From Lysobacter capsici (GTDB lineage: Bacteria > Pseudomonadota > Gammaproteobacteria > Xanthomonadales > Xanthomonadaceae), in NCBI RefSeq assembly GCF_014779555.2, contig NZ_CP094357.1:62001-126000 (forward strand): a DNA stretch of 64,000 nt. Direction: 5' to 3'. Position numbers and translations under genes: made by a program. Of the stretch, positions 8,622-15,437 are shown piece after piece. Below the pieces are notes generated by a model. That model was given only the letters and a program-made list of their open reading frames with translations, was not told where the DNA came from and made no database searches. How positions within the stretch are numbered: position 1 is the first letter of the stretch; every line of letters begins with the position of its first letter.

Positions 8622-8678
8622 GCGCAATTAGCTTGCGTTGTTGCGTGTCCTGGCCGGTCTGGCGCAAGATTGTTGCGT
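8622..8678. promoter_or_regulatory. Paired dyads, probable Lrp/AsnC-type operators
   Basis: Two copies of GCGCAA-N5-TTGCGT lie at 8622-8638 and 8662-8678, in the 144-bp gap between phhA and the divergent Lrp/AsnC gene. The arms are identical in both copies, the spacers differ (TTAGC and GATTG), and the centres are exactly 40 bp apart, close to four helical turns. This suits an octameric Lrp-type protein that binds several phased sites. The assignment to this regulator is inference from position. Confidence 0.65.
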
Positions 8679-8701
8679 CATAATCCGAAAGGGCGCTGAA
8701 A

Positions 8702-9178
8702 ATGGCCACCGTCGAACTGGACCGTACCGACATCGTCGTGCTGGCCGAATTGCAGCGCAACGGCCGCCTGACCAATGCCGAGCTGGCCGAGCGCGTGCAC
8801 CTGTCGGCCTCGGCCTGCCTGCGCCGGGTGCAGCGGCTGGAACGCGAAGGGGTGATCTCCGGTTACCGCGCCGAGGTCGACCCGGTGCGGCTGGACCTGG
8901 GCCTGCAGGCCTTCGTGCGGGTGCGCCTGGGCCGCCACGACAGCGAGGCGGTCGGCGCCTTCGCCGAGTTCGTCGAAACCTGGGACGAGGTGGTCGCCTG
9001 CTACGCGCTGACCGGCGACATGGACTATCTGCTGCAGATCGTGGTGCGCGACCTGGAGCATCTGTCGCGCTTCCTGCTCGACCGCCTGCTCAACCAGGCC
9101 GGCGGCGCCGACATCAATTCCAGCCTGGTGCTGCGCACGGTCAAGGCCTTCAAGGGCCTGCCGCTGCCGTCGCGCTGA
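8702..9178 (+). CDS. Lrp/AsnC-family transcriptional regulator
   Basis: DNA-binding regulator of 158 residues. The N-terminal winged HTH has the typical opening LDRTDIVVLAELQRNGRLTN and recognition-helix region (LAERVHLSASACLRRVQRLE), followed by the EGVISGYRAEVDPVRLDLG hinge. The C-terminal half is the RAM/ligand domain with TGDMDYLLQIVVRDL. Such proteins bind amino acids and control their metabolism. The divergent position opposite phhA and the paired dyads between them make phhA the likely target, with autoregulation probable. An A/G-rich run (AAAGGG) precedes the ATG. Confidence 0.93.
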   Translation: MATVELDRTDIVVLAELQRNGRLTNAELAERVHLSASACLRRVQRLEREGVISGYRAEVDPVRLDLGLQAFVRVRLGRHDSEAVGAFAEFVETWDEVVACYALTGDMDYLLQIVVRDLEHLSRFLLDRLLNQAGGADINSSLVLRTVKAFKGLPLPSR

Positions 9179-9197
9179 CGGCAGCGGCGGCGCCGGA

Positions 9198-9779
9198 TCA
9201 GCCCGCGTGGGCGCTGCGTTCGGGCGCGGTTTCGCTGGGTTGTTCGTGCTCGGGTGCGTCGGCGGGTTCGGAATGTTCGACCGGCGGCTGGTCGATGTCG
9301 AGCGGGACTTCCAGGCGATCGTTCGTGTCCTGATCCGATTCGCCCGCGGCGCCGGCGCCGCCGAGCAGATCGATGCGATCGCCGCTGGCGTCGATCGCCA
9401 ACTCGATCAGCGAGTACGTCCAGCGATCGGCCTCGCGCTCGCCCTTGATGTAGACGCGGCCGCTGCCCTTCGGGCCCTTGAGCGGCATCGACAGATCGGC
9501 GTGGCCGCTGGAATTGTCGGTCTGCAGGGTGCCGTTGATCATCATGCCCGGTTCCAGCGGCGTGCCGAGCGCGGCGACCGCGGCCGGATTGGCCTGCGCC
9601 AGCGCGATCGCGTGGCGGACCGGTTCGCTGGAGCCCATCAGGCTCGACACGCCCTTGATGCCCAGACCGATCAGGCCGAACAGCAGCAGCCCGGCGAGCA
9701 GGATCACGGTCAGGCAGCCGGTGGGCACGAACCATTTCCAGTTACGACTCCACCAGCCGGGGTTGGGACGGTCGTTCAT
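9198..9779 (-). CDS. Coa1-like single-pass membrane protein
   Basis: Membrane-anchored protein of 193 residues. A short basic/aromatic N-terminus (NPGWWSRNWKWFVPTG) leads into one transmembrane helix (CLTVILLAGLLLFGLIGLG, about residues 20-38). An extracytoplasmic domain follows with the pattern seen in bacterial proteins annotated as cytochrome oxidase assembly factor 1 (Coa1/Tim21-like): SEPVRHAIALAQANPAAVAALG, GTLQTDNSSGHADLSMPLKGPKGSGRVYI. The last 50 residues are acidic and Pro/Glu-rich. AAGGAG lies seven bases before the ATG at 9779, which sets the start. A role in oxidase assembly is only a family label here; no oxidase genes are nearby. Confidence 0.7.
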   Translation of the reverse strand: MNDRPNPGWWSRNWKWFVPTGCLTVILLAGLLLFGLIGLGIKGVSSLMGSSEPVRHAIALAQANPAAVAALGTPLEPGMMINGTLQTDNSSGHADLSMPLKGPKGSGRVYIKGEREADRWTYSLIELAIDASGDRIDLLGGAGAAGESDQDTNDRLEVPLDIDQPPVEHSEPADAPEHEQPSETAPERSAHAG

Positions 9780-10010
9780 CGCGGACTCCTTGTGATCGAT
9801 AGGCGGGCAGTGTCGCTGCATGTGGGGTGGGATGCCACCTTTGGGGAATGGGGAATGGGGAAACGGGGAACGGGTGACGGGCGAACGATGCGTGCATCGG
9901 CCTGAGTGGCGTGGCGAAACGCGTTGATGCAGTTAGGCGCGGAAGTAACGCTTGGTGCATCGACACCGCCAAGCGCGACATCACCGCATGCGCTAACAAC
10001 TCCACCCGAA

Positions 10011-10051
10011 GGATTCCCCCCTTTGAAAAAGGGGGGCAGGGGGGATTTGCT
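10011..10051. repeat. Palindromic repeat, GGATTCCCCC family
   Basis: GGATTCCCCCCTTTGAAAAA followed by GGGGGGCAGGGGGGATTTGC forms a stem-loop. The same family lies at 33536-33720, 52651-52695 and 57946-57992, and as the building block of the array near 57 kb. Confidence 0.75.
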
Positions 10052-10084
10052 CTTGCTCGCACGTCGCCGTTGACCATCAAGGCG

Positions 10085-10132
<48 letters not shown>

Positions 10133-10207
10133 AATCCCCCGCGCTACCAACAGCATCGGTTCTTCGACCTACGCCGGGCGCTGGCCCCCTTTGTCAAAGG
10201 GGGCGAA
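10133..10207. repeat. Diverged single copy of the 57-kb array unit (half)
   Basis: Reading plus, AAATCCCCCGCGCTACC, then CTACGCCGGGCGCTGGCCCC and CTTTGTCAAAGGGGG. These match, in order and spacing, the reverse complement of half of the units tandemly repeated at 56935-57992 (AATCCCCCGCGCTGTGG, TTACGCCGGGCGCTTGCCCC, CTTTTGCAAAGTGGG). So the array unit also exists as a dispersed element. Confidence 0.65.
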
Positions 10208-10418
10208 AGACCGTGGCTTCGTTGTTCGGGCCCGCACATCGCGTGGCCGTGCGATCGCTCACGACCGGTCAAGACATTTCGCTATTGATCGAACGCGGTG
10301 AAAAATCGTGGCTCGTGGCTTAGGCACGTCTGGGACGTCTGGGTCGCTGATGCATTGAGACTTTCGACCATTAGACACCGATGGTGACGTCGTTTCGCTA
10401 GCCCGAAAATTGTCAGAT

Positions 10419-10555
10419 CGTCATTCCCGCGAACGCGGGCTCTGCTTTACTTCGGCGGAGCCGAACATCCAGTGACTTCGAGCGTTCTCGCACGAAAGGC
10501 CGTGGATGTTCGGCTCCGCCGAAGTAAAGCAAAGCCCGCTTTCGCGGGAATAACG
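10419..10555. repeat. Long inverted repeat, CGTCATTCCCGCG family
   Basis: The left arm starts CGTCATTCCCGCGAACGCGG and runs through CTTCGGCGGAGCCGAACATC. The right arm is its near reverse complement, ending in CGCGGGAATAACG. Related copies are at 47099-47183 and 53402-53512. REP-like pair. Confidence 0.85.
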
Positions 10556-10631
10556 GTAGGAGGTACGTCGGCGCGTGGAAGTACGTTACTTCGGATGACT
10601 TGCGTAACCAACAGGAGGGAGCGCTACGCTC

Positions 10632-10705
10632 TTCCCGATTCCCGATTCCCGATTCCCGATTCCCGATTCCCGATTCCCGATTCCCGATTCCCGATTCCCG
10701 ATTCG
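10632..10705. repeat. Heptanucleotide tandem repeat ATTCCCG
   Basis: Nine exact ATTCCCG units (10638-10700) with partial units on each side, ending seven bases from the stop codon of the racemase gene. A related inverted set of GGGAATC/GATTCCC motifs follows the efflux operon at 51901-51978. Confidence 0.9.
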
Positions 10706-10711
10706 CCCAAC

Positions 10712-11419
10712 TCAACCAATCGCCGCCAACGCCGCCGCCCGCGCATGCAGCGCCGTGGTATCGAACAACGGCACGTCCACATCCGCCGGACCGATCAGCA
10801 AGCCGATTTCGGTGCAGCCCAGGATCACGCCCTGCGCGCCGCGCGCGGCCAGTTCGGCGATGATCCGCCGGTACGCGGCGCGCGATTCGTCGCGAATCCG
10901 GCCCAGGCACAGCTCTTCGTAGATCACTTTATGCACGAGCTCGCGACCGTCGTCGTCGGGCACGATCACGTCCAGGCCGTGCCGCTCGATCAGCCGCTGC
11001 CGATAAAACGCCTGTTCCATGGTGAAGCGCGTGCCGAGCAAACCGATCTTGGTCAGACCGGCCGCGCGGATCGCCGCGCCGGTCGGGTCGGCGATGTGCA
11101 GCAGCGGCAGGCCGCTCGCGGTTTCGACCGCGTCGGCGACCTTGTGCATGGTGTTGGTGCAGATCACCAGCAGCTCCGCGCCGCCGTCGCGCAGGCTGCG
11201 CGCGGCGCGGCCGAGCAGGGCGCCGGCCGCGTCCCAGTCGCCGGCATGCTGCAGGCGTTCGACTTCGGCGAAATCCACGCTGTACAACAGCAACCGCGCC
11301 GAATGCAGACCGCCGAGGCGTTCGCGCACGGTTTCGTTGATCACGCGGTAGTACGGCAGGGTCGATTCCCAGCTCATGCCGCCGAGCAGGCCGAGGGTTT
11401 TAGTGACGGTCGCAGTCAT
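10712..11419 (-). CDS. Aspartate/glutamate racemase family protein
   Basis: Cofactor-independent racemase-fold protein of 235 residues. Both catalytic cysteines of the family are present: Cys87 in LVICTNTMHK and Cys202 in VILGCTEIGLL. The N-terminal LGLLGGMSWEST and the IGLLGTRFTME motif are typical of the aspartate racemase (YgeA/RacD-like) branch, which interconverts L- and D-amino acids. The exact substrate is not predictable. The ATG at 11419 is chosen over a longer frame because the protein begins directly before the LGLLGG strand. It lies 61 bp downstream of the M28 peptidase gene on the same strand, so the two may be co-transcribed. Confidence 0.9.
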   Translation of the reverse strand: MTATVTKTLGLLGGMSWESTLPYYRVINETVRERLGGLHSARLLLYSVDFAEVERLQHAGDWDAAGALLGRAARSLRDGGAELLVICTNTMHKVADAVETASGLPLLHIADPTGAAIRAAGLTKIGLLGTRFTMEQAFYRQRLIERHGLDVIVPDDDGRELVHKVIYEELCLGRIRDESRAAYRRIIAELAARGAQGVILGCTEIGLLIGPADVDVPLFDTTALHARAAALAAIG

Positions 11420-11480
11420 GGCGCGAGTATAGCCACGGCGTGCGAATGCCGATGCGCGGCGCGACTTCGCCGATGCGGCG

Positions 11481-13223
11481 TCATCGCGACGGCGATGCGG
11501 CCGGTGTCGCTTCGGCGTCGGGTTTGCCCGCATCCAGTCCGCCGAAGCGCTGGCCGAAGAAATCGCCGGGGTTCCAGCGCGGCCGCTGCGGCGCGTCGGC
11601 GATCAGTTGGCCGATGCGCGCGTTGAGTTGCGCCAGACGCGCGGCGTCGGCGTACTGGATCGGTTGTTCGGCATCGTCGTCGGGCTGATGGTAGTGGTCG
11701 GCGAGGAAGGCGCGGAACTGCTGACGCGCATCGACGCCGGCATCGCGCGCGACCATGCCGCCGGTCAGATACACCGCCGGCACGCCGGTGCGGATGAAGG
11801 CGTACTGGTCGCTGCGGATGAAGATGCTTTCCTCCGGCGACGGGTCGGGCGTCAGGTCGACGCCGACTTCGGCCGCGGCTTGATCGAGCACCGCCTGCAG
11901 GCTGGAATGCTCGACCCCGATCGGCACCACGTCGCGGGTCGGCACCCGCATCACCGGCATGTCCATGTTGATGTTGGCGACCAGCGAATCGCGCGGCACG
12001 CTCGGGTTGCGCGCGAACCACTCCGCGCCGAGCAGGCCTTTTTCCTCGGCGGTGACCGCGACGAACAGCAGCGAGCGCTTGGGCGGTGTTTTCGCCAGCG
12101 CGAGCTGCTGCGCGGTCTCGAGCATGATCGCCACGCCCAGCGCGTTGTCGAGCGCGCCGTTGTAGATCGCATCGCCCTTGACCGGCGCGCCGATGCCCAG
12201 GTGATCGAGATGCGCGCTGAACACCACGTGCTCGCGCTTGAGCGCGGCGTCGGTGCCGGGCAGCAAGGCGACCACGTTGCGCGACTGGGTCTGCTCGATC
12301 CGATTGCGCGCCGACAGGGTGATCGTGCCGGGCAGATCGAAGCCACGCAGCGTGCCTTCGCGCGCGTCGCGGAACAGCTCGGCCGCGCTGTGTCCGCCGG
12401 CGGTGAGCACCGCGTCGGCGCTGGCCGCGCTGACGTTGGCGACTACCGCCAGTTGCGGAAAGGTGTCGATCGCGCGGCCGTCGCTGCCGCGCAGGCGCAT
12501 GCCCGGCCGCGCCCAGTTCTGCGCGCCGCGCGCCCACGGCTGGCGTTTTTCTTCGTCTTGCGTGGCCACGATCACCGCGCCGACCGCGCCGCGTTCGACC
12601 AGGGCGCGGAATTTTTCGCGGAACGAGCTGTAGAACGCGCGCCGGTCGGTATCGAAGCGCTTGGGCGCGCCGTGCATCAGCACCGCGATCTTGCCGCGCA
12701 GGTCCAGGCCGATGAAATCGTCGTGATCGAGCTCGGGCGCATGCACCGCCTGACCGACGAACACGGCCGGCGCGGTCACTTGCGACTGGGCGCGATCGAA
12801 ATCGAGCTGCGGCAGGAACTGCTCGCGAAATTTCAATTCGACCGTGCCGGTGTCGCGCTGCACGATCACACTGCCGCCGCCGTCTTCGCGACTGGCGCGA
12901 AGCAGCGGCACGCGCTGGAAATAGCCGCCGTCGTCGCCGGCCGGGCGCAGGCCGATCGCGCGCAGGCGCTGGGCGACGTACAGCGCGGCCAGGTCGAACC
13001 CGCGCGTGCCCGCTTCGCGGCCTTCGAGCAGGTCGTCGGCGAGAAAGCGCACGTCGGCCTCGATCCGGCGCGCGTGCGCGCTGGCGGTTGCGTCGAAACC
13101 GTCGGCCGGCGGCAGCAGCGGCGCCGGACGCTGGCAGGCCGCGAGCAGCAGCGCGAGCGCCATGGCGGCGGCGCGGTACGAACGGCGGTGCAGACAACGG
13201 TACTGGAACGGCGTGCGCGGCAT
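11481..13223 (-). CDS. M28-family metallopeptidase lipoprotein
   Basis: Exported zinc aminopeptidase-like protein of 580 residues. The signal sequence ends in a lipobox (ALLLAAC, Cys30), so it is predicted to be membrane-anchored in the periplasm or outer membrane. A PA-like insert (GLDLRGKIAVLMHGAPKRF) interrupts the first half. The M28 zinc ligands are visible in order: His in FSAHLDHLG, Asp in YNGALDNALG, the Glu pair in TAEEKGLLG, Asp in NINMDMP and His in ADHYHQPDDD. Members of this group remove N-terminal residues from peptides and may aid nutrient scavenging, which suits a predatory/lytic Lysobacter lifestyle, though that is inference. The n-region is long (20 residues) but basic. Confidence 0.92.
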   Translation of the reverse strand: MPRTPFQYRCLHRRSYRAAAMALALLLAACQRPAPLLPPADGFDATASAHARRIEADVRFLADDLLEGREAGTRGFDLAALYVAQRLRAIGLRPAGDDGGYFQRVPLLRASREDGGGSVIVQRDTGTVELKFREQFLPQLDFDRAQSQVTAPAVFVGQAVHAPELDHDDFIGLDLRGKIAVLMHGAPKRFDTDRRAFYSSFREKFRALVERGAVGAVIVATQDEEKRQPWARGAQNWARPGMRLRGSDGRAIDTFPQLAVVANVSAASADAVLTAGGHSAAELFRDAREGTLRGFDLPGTITLSARNRIEQTQSRNVVALLPGTDAALKREHVVFSAHLDHLGIGAPVKGDAIYNGALDNALGVAIMLETAQQLALAKTPPKRSLLFVAVTAEEKGLLGAEWFARNPSVPRDSLVANINMDMPVMRVPTRDVVPIGVEHSSLQAVLDQAAAEVGVDLTPDPSPEESIFIRSDQYAFIRTGVPAVYLTGGMVARDAGVDARQQFRAFLADHYHQPDDDAEQPIQYADAARLAQLNARIGQLIADAPQRPRWNPGDFFGQRFGGLDAGKPDAEATPAASPSR

Positions 13224-13421
13224 GCGGCGGCTCCCGGCGATGGCTGGACGCCCTGGCGCGGGCGCGCAGCGACGCTAGCACGCGGCGCGGGCGGTGTGCC
13301 TGGGTGTGGCCGATTCTTCGATGGACGGCGCCGACACCGGGCGCAGTGGACCACCGTGCCGGCGCAGTTCGCCGCGAACGGGCGTGCCGTCGGCACCCAA
13401 AAGCACGGTTTGAGCCCGGCG

Positions 13422-13446
13422 TTACATTCGCTTACACCGCGTTACA
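13422..13446 (+). promoter_or_regulatory. Three TTACA units with exact 10-bp period
   Basis: TTACA occurs at 13422, 13432 and 13442, each in a GCGTTACA/CGCTTACA context. Direct repeats one helical turn apart are how OmpR/PhoB-type response regulators bind. It is 240 bp upstream of the phosphoethanolamine-transferase-like gene, in a gap of 463 bp (13224-13686) that otherwise holds only the palindrome CCACGTACGTGG (13484-13495) followed by a T run. Function is inferred. Confidence 0.45.
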
Positions 13447-13483
13447 AAACTTTGTCGCGGGCGGGCGGGGGTGACCGAGAAAT

Positions 13484-13507
13484 CCACGTACGTGGTGTGG
13501 TTTTTTT
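13484..13507 (+). other. Perfect 12-bp palindrome with T tract
   Basis: CCACGTACGTGG at 13484-13495 is followed by TGTGG and seven T residues. It could be a short intrinsic terminator for a plus-strand transcript, but no plus-strand gene ends just upstream; it could equally be an operator. Confidence 0.35.
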
Positions 13508-13686
13508 CGGCATTACCCTGCGCCGCGAATGAATGCCGATTCACGATCGGCCGGAAAATAACGGAATAACTATGTAAATAAGCCACCAAGATCGGCCCGC
13601 AATGCCGTGGCTTATCTGTTCCTTAACTTGCAATGTTTCGCGCCTGCCTAGTGTCCGCGATCAATCGACACCCGGCCCGCGACACG

Positions 13687-15408
13687 ATGCGCACTCCATC
13701 CCCCGACACCCCGCTCGCCACGCCATCGCGCACCGGTCCGGGGTGGCGCGTGGCGATGCTGGTGCTGGTCAGCGCGGCGACCACGGCGCTGTTGCTGCTC
13801 GACGATCGCCTGCAGCAAGCGGTCAGCGCCAACAATCGGGCGGTGCTGCAACCCGGCTGGGTCGCGGGCTTGATGACGATCGTGACGTGCCTGTGGCTGG
13901 GCGGCAGCCGCTGGGTCGCGAACGCGGTGATCGGTGCGTTCGCGGGCATGCAGTTGTTCCAGCTGTGCCATATCGCCGCGATCGGCCGCGCGCTGACGCC
14001 GCTGGACGTGGCGATGATCCCGCATGAGTTGAGCGACATCGCGCAAGCGGTGCGGGCCGGCGCCGGCGCTCATTGGCCGACCTTGTTCGCCGGCGGCGTG
14101 CCGTATGCGCTGGCGTTCGCGATGTTCAACCTCGGCCTGCCGCGGCTGCGGCTGCCGCGCTTGCGCTGGGCCTTGTTGATCGTGGCGCTGGTGTTCGCCA
14201 CCCAGTTCTACAACGCCAGCCGCTACACCATGAAGCGCTTCATGCCGCGGCCCGAGCGCAGTTCGCTGCACAACTCGCTGTTGGCCTTCAGCTATTGCGC
14301 GGCCAATCTGGTCGGCAAGTCGGTGCGGCGCAATGCCTTGAGTTACCGCGCCTACACCGTGGTCGCCCGCGACGATCCCGACGCGGCCCGCGAGCGGCCG
14401 CGCGATGTGTGGCTGGTGATCTTCGATTCGACCCGCACCGATCACTGGGGCCTGGCCGGCTATGCGCGAGCGACCACGCCCACCATGTCGCGCTGGGTCG
14501 CGCAGGGCCGGGCGCGCTGGCATCGCGGCCTCGCCGGGGCGGTCTCGACCCGCGCCTCGCTGGGTCTGTTGTTCAACGGCGTGCGCGAGCCGGGCAACAT
14601 CGCGCAACTGCGCTCGCACGAGGCCAATCTGCTGCGCCTGGCCAAGCGCGCCGGTTACCGCACTTATTGGCTGTCGACCCAGCACGGCGATCTGCTCGAC
14701 GAGATCGACGCGCCGAGCATCGACGTGATCCGCACCCGCGACAGCGACGAGGCGCGGATCGCCGCGGTCGGCGACGACGCGGTGCTGGACATGCTCGACG
14801 CGGTCGACCCCAACGCGCCGCGGCTGGTGGTGATGATGCTGCGCACCGCGCATATTCCCTACGACGATGCCTATCGCCGCCACGGCGGCCGCTATCGGCG
14901 CTGGCCGGACGGCGAGGGTCTCACCGAGGGCGCGCGCCTGCTCAATGCCTACGACAACGCGATCGTCTATCAGGACGCGCTGGTCGAGAAGCTGTATCGG
15001 CGGTTCGAGCGCGGCGGCGGCGACGGTCTGTTCGTGGTGACCTCCGATCACGGCCAGATGCTCGGCGAGGACGGAGTGTGGGGGCATAACGTGCTGACCC
15101 CGCAGATCGCCCAGGTGCCGATGCTGGTGCGCACCCGCGGCGCGGCGCAGATGCCGCTGGCCGGCAACGGCGACTGGCTCAGCCATCACGATCTGGCGCG
15201 CGCGCTGGCATGGCGGATGGGGTTTTCGATCCACAATCCCAACGCGCGCGCCGGGGTCGATTATCTGCAGGGTTCGGATCTGTTCGGCGACAACCTGTTT
15301 CGCGAGCTGCGCATCGTCGATGGGCATCTGCAGTTGGGCGAGTTGTCTGGGCTCGGGCATTCGCATGAGGGGCATGCGCACGGCGCGGGCGATCGCGAGA
15401 GCGATTGA
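13687..15408 (+). CDS. Membrane sulfatase-like enzyme (phosphoethanolamine transferase superfamily)
   Basis: Inner-membrane protein of 573 residues with an N-terminal set of about five helices and a C-terminal alkaline-phosphatase/sulfatase-fold domain facing the periplasm. Family motifs: DVWLVIFDSTRTDHWGLAGY (metal-binding Asp), TTPTMSRW, a Thr/Ser nucleophile region (GAVSTRASLGLLFNGV) and the second metal site VVTSDHGQMLGEDGVWGHN. This layout matches EptA/CptA/OpgE-type transferases that add phosphoethanolamine to lipid A, glycans or other envelope sugars; the acceptor here is unknown. The ATG at 13687 is preferred over 13633 for a shorter cytoplasmic tail. The C-terminus is His-rich (GLGHSHEGHAHG). 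The three TTACA units upstream hint at control by an OmpR-type regulator, as is common for lipid A modification genes. Confidence 0.82.
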   Translation: MRTPSPDTPLATPSRTGPGWRVAMLVLVSAATTALLLLDDRLQQAVSANNRAVLQPGWVAGLMTIVTCLWLGGSRWVANAVIGAFAGMQLFQLCHIAAIGRALTPLDVAMIPHELSDIAQAVRAGAGAHWPTLFAGGVPYALAFAMFNLGLPRLRLPRLRWALLIVALVFATQFYNASRYTMKRFMPRPERSSLHNSLLAFSYCAANLVGKSVRRNALSYRAYTVVARDDPDAARERPRDVWLVIFDSTRTDHWGLAGYARATTPTMSRWVAQGRARWHRGLAGAVSTRASLGLLFNGVREPGNIAQLRSHEANLLRLAKRAGYRTYWLSTQHGDLLDEIDAPSIDVIRTRDSDEARIAAVGDDAVLDMLDAVDPNAPRLVVMMLRTAHIPYDDAYRRHGGRYRRWPDGEGLTEGARLLNAYDNAIVYQDALVEKLYRRFERGGGDGLFVVTSDHGQMLGEDGVWGHNVLTPQIAQVPMLVRTRGAAQMPLAGNGDWLSHHDLARALAWRMGFSIHNPNARAGVDYLQGSDLFGDNLFRELRIVDGHLQLGELSGLGHSHEGHAHGAGDRESD

Positions 15409-15437
15409 GTCGTCGCAGCTTCAGCCCAGGCTGACAT

